Shown: positions 44,282-53,457 of the stretch, one piece after another
Numbering within the stretch: position 1 is the stretch's first letter
How the letters are laid out: each line of letters begins with the position of its first letter
NCBI GenBank assembly: GCA_947167515.1
Contig: CAMVIM010000013.1
Span: 32,285-96,284, forward strand
DNA from: an uncultured Prevotellaceae bacterium
GTDB taxonomy: Bacteria > Bacteroidota > Bacteroidia > Bacteroidales > Bacteroidaceae
DNA length: 64,000 nucleotides
Direction: 5' to 3'
The notes under the pieces: generated by a model
Seen by the model: the letters and a program-made list of their open reading frames with translations, nothing else
Database searches by the model: none
What the model was told of the DNA's origin: nothing
Program-made: the position numbers and the translations under genes

Positions 44282-44467
44282 CTCCATCCCTCATCCCAAC
44301 CTCACCCCCTCATTCCTAACTCCTCATTCCTAACTCCTAACCCCTCACTCCTCATTCCTAACTCCTAACTCCTAACTAATATACCGCCAACGATACTACA
44401 TCTTTTTCTTATGCAACTATTCCTTGCAAGATGCAAGTCTGCGGCTTTTTGATTCGTTTCTTTGATA

Positions 44468-46006
44468 ATGCCAGATAATTCCGCCAACAACAAACGCATA
44501 GCCAAGAACACGCTGCTGCTGTATGTGCGCATGCTATTTATTATGGCCGTGCAACTCTTCACAAGCCGTGTGGTACTCAACACGCTTGGCGTGGTTGATT
44601 ACGGAATCTATAATGTAGTGGGTGGCATCGTTACGATGTTTGCGTTTCTCAATGGTGCAATGGTCACTTCCACCCAGCGGTACATCACGTTTGAGTTGGG
44701 GCGAGGCAATCTCGAACAACTGAAGAAGGTCTTTACGACCAGCGTCCAGATACACGGCATCATATCGTTAGTTGTCATTCTTCTGGGGGAGACCATAGGT
44801 TTATGGTTCCTCTACAACAAGATGGTCATTCCTCCAGAACGCATGTATGCGGCCCTATGGGTCTTTCACCTGTCCATCCTGACGATGGTGGTCCAGGTGA
44901 TGAGTGTACCTTACAATTCAGCCATCATCGCACATGAGAAGATGGGGGCATTTGCCATGATCTCCGTCGTGGAAGTGGTGCTGAAACTGGTAATTGTCTA
45001 TCTGCTGCTTATCGGCAACTTCGACAAATTGGTGCTATATGCCATCATGATAACTTGCGTCCAACTTCTTGTCCGATATATCTACACACGATATTGCAAC
45101 CGGCATTTTCAGGAGACCAAACTCATGCGTGTCTTCGAGAAGCCGCTGATGGCAGAGATGGGCAAGTTTGCAGGATGGAACATTTGGGGGAACTTGGCTG
45201 GAACCTTGTTCGGGACAGGAGTGAACCTGCTTCTGAATGTTTTTTTCGGTCCAGCGGTGAATGCCGCCCGTGCTGTAGCCGTACAAGTTGAAACAGCCAT
45301 AGCCAATTTCTCCACCAACTTCCTGATGGCGGTGAATCCTCAGATAACCAAACTGTATGCACAGGAGAATCTCAGGGACATGCACACCCTGCTCTTCCGT
45401 GCGTCGAAGTTCACCTTTTTTCTGCTTTTCACATTGTCACTGCCCGTCATGATGGAGACGGACACCATTCTTCAGGTGTGGCTGAAGAATGTACCAGACT
45501 ATACCGTCCAGTTCCTGCGCCTGCTCCTGTGCATTGTCACCATCGATGCCATGGCACGTCCCCTGATGACTGCTGCTGCTGCCACAGGACGAGTTAAAAT
45601 ATATCAGTCTGTCATAGGCGGCATCCTTCTCTCTATCGTGCCCATCGCCTACATCGTGCTGCGGCTGGGCGGAGACCCCACTTCTGTCTATGTTGTCCAT
45701 CTCGTCATCTGCATGATAGCCTTCATCACGAGGCTTTTCATCATCAAGCCTCTGATCAAACTTTCTTTGAGGAGTTTCATATCCGAAGTAGCCGTCAGAT
45801 GTCTTTCAGCATGCATGCCTCCCCTCTTGATCATCTATTTCATTCAGAGAATGCTCCCTACAGGCTTGTTCTCGGCCATAATTGTCTGTATGTCCAGTTT
45901 TATATTGGCCGCACTCTCATCCTACCTGCTGGGTATGGATCCTCGTGAACGCACCTACGTCAGGAACAAGGCCGTATCCATTCTTTCAAAAATCAAATCA
46001 CATTGA
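44468..46006 (+). CDS. wzx: Wzx-type polysaccharide flippase
   Basis: This 512-residue protein with about 12-14 membrane helices belongs to the polysaccharide-transport/MATE-like group. It starts KRIAKNTLLLYVRMLFIMAVQLFTSRVVLNTLGV, typical of capsule flippases that translocate undecaprenyl-linked repeat units. I chose ATG 44468 (MPDNS); a TTG two codons upstream is also open. Its stop (46004-46006) overlaps the start of the next gene. It is the first of the capsule biosynthesis genes proper. Confidence 0.92.
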   Translation: MPDNSANNKRIAKNTLLLYVRMLFIMAVQLFTSRVVLNTLGVVDYGIYNVVGGIVTMFAFLNGAMVTSTQRYITFELGRGNLEQLKKVFTTSVQIHGIISLVVILLGETIGLWFLYNKMVIPPERMYAALWVFHLSILTMVVQVMSVPYNSAIIAHEKMGAFAMISVVEVVLKLVIVYLLLIGNFDKLVLYAIMITCVQLLVRYIYTRYCNRHFQETKLMRVFEKPLMAEMGKFAGWNIWGNLAGTLFGTGVNLLLNVFFGPAVNAARAVAVQVETAIANFSTNFLMAVNPQITKLYAQENLRDMHTLLFRASKFTFFLLFTLSLPVMMETDTILQVWLKNVPDYTVQFLRLLLCIVTIDAMARPLMTAAAATGRVKIYQSVIGGILLSIVPIAYIVLRLGGDPTSVYVVHLVICMIAFITRLFIIKPLIKLSLRSFISEVAVRCLSACMPPLLIIYFIQRMLPTGLFSAIIVCMSSFILAALSSYLLGMDPRERTYVRNKAVSILSKIKSH

Positions 46007-47256
46007 TCCACATTCTTGACAAACACTCCTGCTGCGGCTGCGAAGCCTGTGTGCAGACTTGTCCCAAACATTGCATCTCGTTTGAAGAAGACGAAGAAGG
46101 CTTCCGCTATCCTGAAGTGGATGGAACATCATGCATTGATTGCGGCCTCTGTGAAAAAGTCTGCCCAGTTCTTCATCAGGCTGAATCTATCACCCCACTC
46201 CATGTTTATGCAGCAAAAAACAAGTGTGAAGAGGAACTGATGGCCTCTTCCAGCGGTGGGCTGTTCATCTTGATTGCCAAGAAGATCATCTCTGAAGGTG
46301 GGGTTGTCTTTGGTGCCAAATTCAATGAGAAATGGGAAGTGGAACACGCCTATGCCGAGACAGAAGAAGGGCTGAAAGCTTTCATGGGCTCCAAGTATGT
46401 GCAGAGCCGTATAGGCAATTGCTATAAAGAAGCAAAGACCTTTCTTCTATCTAGGCGCAAAGTCCTCTTTACTGGAACATCATGTCAGATTGCTGGACTG
46501 AAAAACTTTTTAGGCAAGGACTATGATAATTTGTTGACAGTTGATGTCATCTGCCATGGAGTTCCCTCACCAAAGGTTTGGAGAAAATATCTGGAAGAAA
46601 TGAAAGACAAAGCCCGTAGGGCGAAAAATTCAGTTTCGTTTCACTCTATTCTCTCCTCGCGGAAGGCGATGCCTTCAGATGGTGAAGGATGGAGCATAGA
46701 AGGCATCTCTTTCCGCGACAAGAGGCTGGGCTGGAAAAAATACAGTTTCGTTCTCACTCTTGCCGAGTCCTCGGACGAAGGCAAGCAGAATACAGTTTCG
46801 TTCTCACGTATGCACAGAGAAGACTCGTACATGCGTCTGTTCCTGAGCGACCTTATTTTACGTCCATCATGCTATCAGTGTCCTGCAAAGGGGGGAAAAA
46901 GCCAGAGCGACTTGACGATAGCGGATTTCTGGGGGATAGAGAAAATCTTGCCTGATTTTTATGATGAGAGAGGGGTGGGGTTGTTTATAGTGAATACCTC
47001 CATTGGGCAGGGAATGCTGGAGAGTGTGACCGACCGTCTGTATTTGGTAGAGACTGCTCAGACTGATAGCGTTGCCAATATCTCGTCATGGTATTCGTCA
47101 GTTGTCGAACCAGCAAAGCGTGAAAAATTCTGGCATCTGTTCAATCAAGGCTTGCCTGTCTGTCGCATCGCTCGGCGGCTTGTGCCACCACTGTCTTTCC
47201 TCGCGCGACTTAAAATGCGAGTGAAGCGCAAACTGAAGAAGTGGATGAAAAAATGA
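46003..47256 (+). CDS. F420H2 dehydrogenase beta-subunit-like protein with two 4Fe-4S motifs
   Basis: This 417-residue protein begins with a ferredoxin domain (CCGCEACVQTCP and CIDCGLCEKVCP) and then has the FrhB/FpoF-type flavin domain with TGTSCQIAGLKNFL and ICHGVPSPKVWRKYL. Such genes recur in polysaccharide loci together with pyruvyltransferases, as here. The initiation codon is a TTG whose last base belongs to the upstream stop (ATTGA), and the resulting MIHILDKHSCCGC matches the family. It may act in redox chemistry on a glycan, but that is unproven. Residues 205-245 contain a Ser/Arg-rich insertion. Confidence 0.88.
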   Translation: MIHILDKHSCCGCEACVQTCPKHCISFEEDEEGFRYPEVDGTSCIDCGLCEKVCPVLHQAESITPLHVYAAKNKCEEELMASSSGGLFILIAKKIISEGGVVFGAKFNEKWEVEHAYAETEEGLKAFMGSKYVQSRIGNCYKEAKTFLLSRRKVLFTGTSCQIAGLKNFLGKDYDNLLTVDVICHGVPSPKVWRKYLEEMKDKARRAKNSVSFHSILSSRKAMPSDGEGWSIEGISFRDKRLGWKKYSFVLTLAESSDEGKQNTVSFSRMHREDSYMRLFLSDLILRPSCYQCPAKGGKSQSDLTIADFWGIEKILPDFYDERGVGLFIVNTSIGQGMLESVTDRLYLVETAQTDSVANISSWYSSVVEPAKREKFWHLFNQGLPVCRIARRLVPPLSFLARLKMRVKRKLKKWMKK

Positions 47257-47322
47257 ATACAAGCGAGAGTGGTAAGATTTTGTATTTAATGTGACAAGAG
47301 AAATTAGAATCTGTTTGTTGTC

Positions 47323-48486
47323 ATGAAAATAGGAATAGTAACTTTCTGGTGGGGCAATGACAATTATGGACAATTGCTTCAGTGCTGGGCCTTGCAACAG
47401 CATCTGAAGAAGATGGGGCATGAGCCGTTCCTTATCCGCTATAAGCCCATTTCCCCATCACCATGTATGCTTAAGAAAGTGATAAAAACTTTGTTGGTAT
47501 ATCCATGTATCAAGGAAAGGGTGGTTCAAAAAAAACGAAAGATTCATCTTCAAAAACTTGCACTTTTGGAGGAAAAAAATGAGATCCGTCAATTCGATGC
47601 ATTTAGAAGCGAAAATCTTATCATGTCAGATAGGGTGTACCGCACACTTGACGAACTTCGTCACAATCCTCCACAGGCCGATGCTTACATTGTGGGCAGC
47701 GACCAAGTGTGGGCGCAGTTGTTGGGTAACAGGAATAACCTCGTTTATTTCTTGGCATTTGGTGACAAAAGCATTAGACGCATAGCCTACGCTCCAAGTT
47801 TCTCTATGGATGAGTATCCTAAAGAGTTTCGTACGAAATTAAAGAAAGCGTTGAGTGGTATGGACACAATTTCTGTGCGTGAAACATCAGGAAAGATGAT
47901 TTGTAGGAAATTGGGGTATGATGCCGAGGTGGTGTGTGACCCTACCATGCTGTTGGTCAAGGAAGACTATCTGCGACTATTGCCATCGAGAGAAACAGGA
48001 AGCATACCTTATGTCTTTGTTTATAGTCTCAATGTAAAAGAGGCAGAAGAGATGAAGTGGCAGGCGCTGAAAGTTTTTGCGGCAGAAAAGAAGTGGAATG
48101 TGAGGGTTACGGTGTCGAGTGGCTATTATCCTGGCGAAGAAATATACGATGTGGACACCGACTATGACTATTGTAACATCGGTGGTTGGCTGGCCAACAT
48201 TCAGAACGCCTCGTTAGTCGTGACTCCGAGTTTTCATGGCATAGTATTCTCACTTTTGTTTCAGCGGCCATTTGTATATGTTCCGTTGGAAGGAGAGTGG
48301 AGCAGAGGTAATCGACGAATCTATGATTTGCTTGAATCCGTTGGCCTTACAGATCGGGTATTTACGTCGGGACGTGTTTTTTCTGATTTTGTGCAACGAG
48401 TCATAGATTGGGACAAAGTGGAGAGTAGAATGAAAGATATGAGAATACTTTCTTCTACATTTTTGTCATGTGCTTTGGCTGAATAG
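47323..48486 (+). CDS. Polysaccharide pyruvyl transferase family protein
   Basis: This 387-residue protein starts MKIGIVTFWWGNDNYGQLLQCWALQQ, has YIVGSDQVW near 125, and ends with TPSFHGIVFSLLFQRPFVYV, the usual three blocks of the CsaB/WcaK pyruvyltransferase fold. It would attach ketal pyruvate (or in related families another acidic group) to a sugar of the capsule. It pairs with the preceding Fe-S flavoprotein. No signal peptide. Confidence 0.88.
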   Translation: MKIGIVTFWWGNDNYGQLLQCWALQQHLKKMGHEPFLIRYKPISPSPCMLKKVIKTLLVYPCIKERVVQKKRKIHLQKLALLEEKNEIRQFDAFRSENLIMSDRVYRTLDELRHNPPQADAYIVGSDQVWAQLLGNRNNLVYFLAFGDKSIRRIAYAPSFSMDEYPKEFRTKLKKALSGMDTISVRETSGKMICRKLGYDAEVVCDPTMLLVKEDYLRLLPSRETGSIPYVFVYSLNVKEAEEMKWQALKVFAAEKKWNVRVTVSSGYYPGEEIYDVDTDYDYCNIGGWLANIQNASLVVTPSFHGIVFSLLFQRPFVYVPLEGEWSRGNRRIYDLLESVGLTDRVFTSGRVFSDFVQRVIDWDKVESRMKDMRILSSTFLSCALAE

Positions 48487-48536
48487 ACTGATGCGGAGAC
48501 ATTTTTAGAACGTATTTATCAAAGAGAAATAGTATG

Positions 48537-49820
48537 ATGCGAATCGTTTGGCTGGGCTGTAAGTTATTCTCCGACGGCCCAATTAAGGACACTGGTAATT
48601 GGCAATTCTCTATGGCCATGAGGTTGGTTCAGTCGGGTGAGATTGAACTCTATAACATTGTGCATAGCAAGTCAAGTTGTAAGGTGGAAAAAGTTGAGTA
48701 CAAGGGTATCCGTCAAATAGTCCTGCCCAAGTACAGGAGAGGTGATACTCGCCTTTACCGATACGAGCCCCCCCGTTTCCGTATGCTGGTTCAGAAGATG
48801 CTTGAGGACATCAAACCAGACATTGTGCATATTTGGGGGACAGAAAGCCGCATGGCCTCTTTGCAGTATTGTGGCAATATCCCCTGTCCATGTGTGATAG
48901 ACATTCAGGGGCTTTTTTCCTCGCTTTATTATTATTATTATGGAGGGTTGTCTCCTTGGGAAGTGGTGAAAACGTCCTTCGGCTTCTATTGTTTGACCCA
49001 TCGTGATGCGGGTTCTTGGATGAAAATGAGATGGTACAAGAAGAAAGGCGAGTTTGAAGTTCAAATGTTGAAAAGTTTCGAACATATATCAGTGCAGAGC
49101 AAGTGGGTGGAGGAGCAAGTGTGTTCTTTTATCGACACAAAGAAAACTCGTCTGCACCATACTGGTATCGTGTTACGCGAGGAGTTCTATCATGCAGCCC
49201 AATGGCAACCGCACGAGCAACACGATGCACCTGTCATATACACGACTGGAACCAGTTCTCCTTTTCCCTACAAAGGGTTGCTGACATTGCTTCAGGCTAT
49301 AGCAATTGTGAAGCGTGACTATCCGCATGTCCAGTTGCGTCTGGCGGGAGAAATGGACGTGAAGCAAGACAATTTCTTCAATTCAGAGGGATATAGGGCC
49401 TTGGTTGCTGAATTTATCAGGAATAATGACCTGACGGAGAATGTACGATTCCTCGGTTTCCTGACTGCCAATCAAATTGTTGAGGAATTGCATAATGCCG
49501 ACTGTTGTGTGATTTCATCATACGTGGAAACCTATTGCTTGGCTGCGGCCGAATCCTTGATAGTAGGTTGCCCCACCATTATTTCGTATGCCGCCGCTCT
49601 GCCCGAATTGGCGCAAGACGGAAAGGAGGCCATCTTCTATAATAGTAAAGACTATAAGTCCTTGGCTTATAGAATATCGGAACTGTACAGAAACCACGAA
49701 CTTTGCCACAAAATCTCTGATAATGCAAGGGCGAAGTACTTGGATGAGAACCATGTGAATCGTTTGGTTGCCAATCAAATAAATATCTATAAGAATATAC
49801 TGGGCGGGCATGCCTCATGA
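48537..49820 (+). CDS. GT4-family glycosyltransferase
   Basis: This protein of about 427 residues has the GT-B fold of GT4: an N-terminal half with IVHIWGTESRMASLQYCG, and a C-terminal donor half with YKGLLTLLQAIAIVKRDYPHVQLRLAG, VRFLGFL and ETYCLAAAESLIVGCPTIISYAAALPEL, where the second acid of the EX7E motif lies. It would add one sugar in the repeat unit; donor and acceptor are unknown. I chose ATG 48537 (second of two adjacent ATGs); the first is 48534. Confidence 0.85.
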   Translation: MRIVWLGCKLFSDGPIKDTGNWQFSMAMRLVQSGEIELYNIVHSKSSCKVEKVEYKGIRQIVLPKYRRGDTRLYRYEPPRFRMLVQKMLEDIKPDIVHIWGTESRMASLQYCGNIPCPCVIDIQGLFSSLYYYYYGGLSPWEVVKTSFGFYCLTHRDAGSWMKMRWYKKKGEFEVQMLKSFEHISVQSKWVEEQVCSFIDTKKTRLHHTGIVLREEFYHAAQWQPHEQHDAPVIYTTGTSSPFPYKGLLTLLQAIAIVKRDYPHVQLRLAGEMDVKQDNFFNSEGYRALVAEFIRNNDLTENVRFLGFLTANQIVEELHNADCCVISSYVETYCLAAAESLIVGCPTIISYAAALPELAQDGKEAIFYNSKDYKSLAYRISELYRNHELCHKISDNARAKYLDENHVNRLVANQINIYKNILGGHAS

Positions 49821-49904
49821 TTTGATATCGATATCAGACATCGCATTATCTGCTCTTCTACCTCTTCCAAACTATGAGTATGCTTCTTTATAGGATGACG
49901 TACC

Positions 49905-50141
49905 ATGAGACTTTGGCTCAACCCTGCTTTCAACAGGCTTGTGTTTAGGTTGCATGGAATCACGTTCGGACGGAAGATGTTGGTGCAGAATAAAATCTAT
50001 ATGATGGACCATGGTATCATCACCATCGGTGCTCATTCCTTTATTGGTGCAGATAGTGTCGTGACGCATGGTATACCAGCAGACGTGATTGCTGCGGGAA
50101 ATCCATGTAAGGTGATAAGGAAAATTGAACTGTCAAATTAA
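49905..50141 (+). pseudogene. Internally deleted hexapeptide acetyltransferase
   Basis: The frame of 78 codons joins the N-terminal start of a WcaF-like O-acetyltransferase ([36 protein letters not shown]) directly to its C-terminal end ([29 protein letters not shown]). The hexapeptide core with the catalytic His (about 110-120 residues) is missing, with the frame kept across the junction at an IxIG-like site. It should be inactive as an enzyme. It is located between the GT4 and the polymerase gene. Confidence 0.75.
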
Positions 50142-50145
50142 CAGA

Positions 50146-51408
50146 ATGGATTATATTAAGGCAAGGAAAAAGAATAATCGCCTGTACATCAGTAAAATGG
50201 AATACTTTTTAATGTTCCTTTTTGTTGTCTGTTGCGGTTTTACTAATGGTGAATTGATTCCTGCAAAGTCTTACACAATCATTGCTTTTGGATTCTTTTT
50301 TTGGACATCGAGAAAGCAATGCATGCCAAAGTTCTCCAAGGAACTTATCCTCATTGTACTCACTATGCTAGTGGTTGTGATGGTTCATAAATACCAGTTT
50401 GGAATCATTGACACAACTTTGCTCAAGTATATACCTCTTTGTGTTGCAGGTTACTCGTTAGTACTCATTTTGGGACAAAAGTTTCCACAAGCCTATCTTG
50501 ATATCATGTATTTCTTGGCAGTCATATCTTTGGTTTGCTATTCAATAATGATTGTTGCAGGCTATGTTCCGCATATTGATGCATTAAAAGGGAATCATTC
50601 GAATTACCAAGGTATCTTTTTGTGGAATGTTCGAAATGGTGAGATTTTGAGGATGAGAAATTGTGGCCCATTCTGGGAACCAGGAGCATATGCTGGCTAT
50701 CTGCTTATGGTGGGAATTTTGTACTTCAACGAATGGGAACAACTATGGATAAATCAACGAAAGAAAGTGATGATTTTGGTCTTGGCCTTAATCACTACTT
50801 TTTCTACACAAGGTTATATCATTGCCTTTCTGCTTATACTTACACGTTTAATATTCGTGACAACTCGTCGCAATCTCATAGCGATTTTTGTGACATTTAG
50901 TGTAACAATAGCAGCAATAAGTGTTTTATATCAGACGGTACCCTTCCTAAGAGAGAAGGTTGATGCCCAACTTGAACTTAATTCGGATTGGGAAAGTTCA
51001 CAAAGTTTACAATCTGCAAATCGTTTTACAACGACCTCGTTGGACTTACAAAACATAGGGAAGAATCCTCTATGGGGGAGTACTTCTGACCCTTATGTAT
51101 TATATCAAGATTATGGTGTGATTATGGAACATGTTGAAGATGTCGGAGGATATGGGAGTGGATCTGGTGGAACCAATTACATAGCATCAAATGGAATAGT
51201 TCTATATCTGGTGTGGCTGTTTCTTTGTTATAAATCTCTCGGGATTTATTATGGTTCTCGTTTGAAGAGTTTCGCGATTCTCGTAATACTGTTTATGTTG
51301 GGGCAAGCAGAAATGTATAATGCTCATATATTATATCATACAATACCTTTCTTCGGTCTTATGAGGATTCATGAAAGAATGAAAACCATTTCTCTTTCGA
51401 ATGTATAG
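50146..51408 (+). CDS. wzy: Wzy-type O-antigen/capsule polymerase
   Basis: This 420-residue protein has about ten membrane helices and the EPGAYAGYL motif, common to Wzy and related polymerases, in a long periplasmic loop region. It would polymerise the repeat units carried over by Wzx. I chose ATG 50146 (MDYIKARKK) over an earlier start that lies in the previous frame. Function is assigned from topology and its presence as the only such gene. Confidence 0.78.
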   Translation: MDYIKARKKNNRLYISKMEYFLMFLFVVCCGFTNGELIPAKSYTIIAFGFFFWTSRKQCMPKFSKELILIVLTMLVVVMVHKYQFGIIDTTLLKYIPLCVAGYSLVLILGQKFPQAYLDIMYFLAVISLVCYSIMIVAGYVPHIDALKGNHSNYQGIFLWNVRNGEILRMRNCGPFWEPGAYAGYLLMVGILYFNEWEQLWINQRKKVMILVLALITTFSTQGYIIAFLLILTRLIFVTTRRNLIAIFVTFSVTIAAISVLYQTVPFLREKVDAQLELNSDWESSQSLQSANRFTTTSLDLQNIGKNPLWGSTSDPYVLYQDYGVIMEHVEDVGGYGSGSGGTNYIASNGIVLYLVWLFLCYKSLGIYYGSRLKSFAILVILFMLGQAEMYNAHILYHTIPFFGLMRIHERMKTISLSNV

Positions 51409-51441
51409 GAGGAATAAAATAGTTTTGTTTTATAAAGGCAT

Positions 51442-52263
51442 ATGAAAAGAAAGATCTCTGTCGTAACGGTTACATACAATTGTCGAAGTGTCATAGAGGA
51501 TACTATCAATAGTGTTCTGATGCAAGATTATTCCAACAAAGAGTACGTCATTATTGATGGTTCCAGTACTGACGGTACGTTGGAAATCATTAAGAAGATG
51601 GCATTGGGAAAATGCATATTTGTTAGCGAAAAAGATAAAGGGATTTTTGATGCAATGAATAAGTCTTTGGACTATGTGACAGGTGACTATGTGATATTTA
51701 TGAATGCTGGTGATCGATTTGTCAATAATCATGTTCTATCTGATGTGTTTCGTGAATATAATGGTGATGATGATTTAATCTATGGAGACACCTATGTGTT
51801 GACAAAATATGGGTATCGCCTAAAAAAAGCTAATCCTATTTATTGTAAGGAAACCCAGACTCCGAGAGACTTTGTTTTTCTAGGTCAAGGTATTTGTCAT
51901 CAGTCGTTATTTACGAGAACTACAACTTTGAGAAAAGAACGGTTTAACTTGGATTATCCTTTGGGGGCAGACTATGACACAACTGCACGTGTATATAAAA
52001 ATGGGAATCATCATTTAAAATATTGTGAGGTTCCTGTTGCTGTTTTTGATGATAGAGAAGGTGGCGTGTCACATTATAAAGAAGTACAAGTGTTTAAAGA
52101 GAGGATCAAAATGTTTGGATATCGCCCGACAGTTATAGATAATTGTATAATATATTACAAGATGTTACTTTCAAGGACGAAATGTTTGGCAGAAAGATTA
52201 TTTCCATTTTTTGTGGGGAAGTATAGAAAACGTAAATATTCAAAAAAGTTGCAATGTTTATGA
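51442..52263 (+). CDS. GT2-family glycosyltransferase (first)
   Basis: This 273-residue protein is a GT-A-fold GT2: SVVTVTYNCRSVIEDTINSVLMQ, IIDGSSTDGTL, KGIFDAMNKSL and FMNAGDRF with the metal-binding segment (DxD-like in NAGDRF). It would transfer one sugar from a nucleotide sugar. Its end overlaps the next gene by 10 nt. The C-terminus is basic and amphipathic. Confidence 0.86.
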   Translation: MKRKISVVTVTYNCRSVIEDTINSVLMQDYSNKEYVIIDGSSTDGTLEIIKKMALGKCIFVSEKDKGIFDAMNKSLDYVTGDYVIFMNAGDRFVNNHVLSDVFREYNGDDDLIYGDTYVLTKYGYRLKKANPIYCKETQTPRDFVFLGQGICHQSLFTRTTTLRKERFNLDYPLGADYDTTARVYKNGNHHLKYCEVPVAVFDDREGGVSHYKEVQVFKERIKMFGYRPTVIDNCIIYYKMLLSRTKCLAERLFPFFVGKYRKRKYSKKLQCL

Positions 52264-53279
52264 ACCCTTTGGTGTCAATCATTATGCCCGTTTATAATAC
52301 AGGCGAATTACTACGCCAGACAATTGGCAGTATATTAAATCAAACATATGATGATTGGGAACTTGTCGTGGTGGATGATGGTTCAACGGATGAATGTACG
52401 ATAAAAATTTGTGATGAATTTAGAACGTCTGACTTCAGAATAAAGGTTTTCCATAAAACGAATGGGGGCATTTGTGATGCACGGAATTTTGGTCTTTGTA
52501 AAGCTTCTGGAAGATATGTGGCATTTTGTGATCATGACGATGAATATGCGGGATGTCTACTGGAGAAGGCGTTGCCTTATATATTAAGAGGAGTAGACAT
52601 ATTACATTTTTCGCATCGATCAGTATATCATAATAATGGAAAAGAGTTGTTGTTTAAAGCAACGGATCATATAAGATTTGTTATAAATACTTCCGATTCA
52701 TTTCTTTCACTTGTCAAAAATCATTTCTTTGAATCCATATGGTGTAGTATATATAATAGAACCCTTTTGGAAGATTCTTCAATGATGTTTGACACAGCAT
52801 ATAAATTTGGAGGAGAAGATTTTGATTTCAATATAAGAATCTTTCCTCATGCGAGTAAAATAATGCTTCTTCCTGACATATTATACACACATTATTATAG
52901 AGATACTTCGACTTCGAGTAATCTTCGTGACGACATTTTATGGAACTTCGTTGTAAAACAAAAAAAGATTAACTCAGTAATTAAAACTCTTCAAATTGAT
53001 TTATCTCAAAATGTTGAAGATTATGTGAAATATTCGGCAGAGATTATGGTTTCCATGTTGAGCTATGGAGTGAGAATGAAAAAATCTTATGATGAGATGA
53101 AAAAACTGATGTATGCTTTGGATTCGCAGATATTGGCAAAACCAACAGTTCCCCTGATTTTGTATGATAGAAATGTGAAAGAAGCATTTACGCTCTTGTT
53201 ATTATGGGTGCTAACAAAACATTTATATGGGTTGCCATATGTTTTTTTTTGTTGTATCAATAAATTTAGGAAAAAATAA
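52254..53279 (+). CDS. GT2-family glycosyltransferase (second)
   Basis: This 341-residue protein has the GT-A blocks VSIIMPVYNTGELLRQTIGSILNQT, VVDDGSTDE, NGGICDARNFGL and FCDHDDEY (DxD-type). The last part is a basic amphipathic stretch. It starts inside the previous gene (10-nt overlap), so the two are probably translated together. Sugar specificity is unknown. Confidence 0.86.
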   Translation: MFMNPLVSIIMPVYNTGELLRQTIGSILNQTYDDWELVVVDDGSTDECTIKICDEFRTSDFRIKVFHKTNGGICDARNFGLCKASGRYVAFCDHDDEYAGCLLEKALPYILRGVDILHFSHRSVYHNNGKELLFKATDHIRFVINTSDSFLSLVKNHFFESIWCSIYNRTLLEDSSMMFDTAYKFGGEDFDFNIRIFPHASKIMLLPDILYTHYYRDTSTSSNLRDDILWNFVVKQKKINSVIKTLQIDLSQNVEDYVKYSAEIMVSMLSYGVRMKKSYDEMKKLMYALDSQILAKPTVPLILYDRNVKEAFTLLLLWVLTKHLYGLPYVFFCCINKFRKK

Positions 53280-53457
53280 GTTTTGTTGGCCCCACGGATT
53301 TTGTGTCTTCAAGGCTGCTTTTAAATGAAATATTTCATATTGTAGATGATTGTAAAGATTATACTCTAATATAGATGGTGTACAAATACGGATATTGTGA
53401 AGAGCGGAAACAACACTTTCAGTGAAAATCAACGATTTTTAATTGTAAAAAGAAAAA

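Larger units (their letters stand above)
43382..44467. other. Long gap of C-rich repeats before wzx
   Basis: About 1.1 kb without a convincing gene. It contains family A/B and C hairpins, a diverged duplicate (43671-43755) of part of the upxZ-like frame, and tandem units around aaccataacttata near 44093-44156. The open frames here are made of Pro/Ser/His repeats and look non-coding. A hairpin cttgcaagatgcaag precedes wzx by about 40 bp. Confidence 0.6.
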
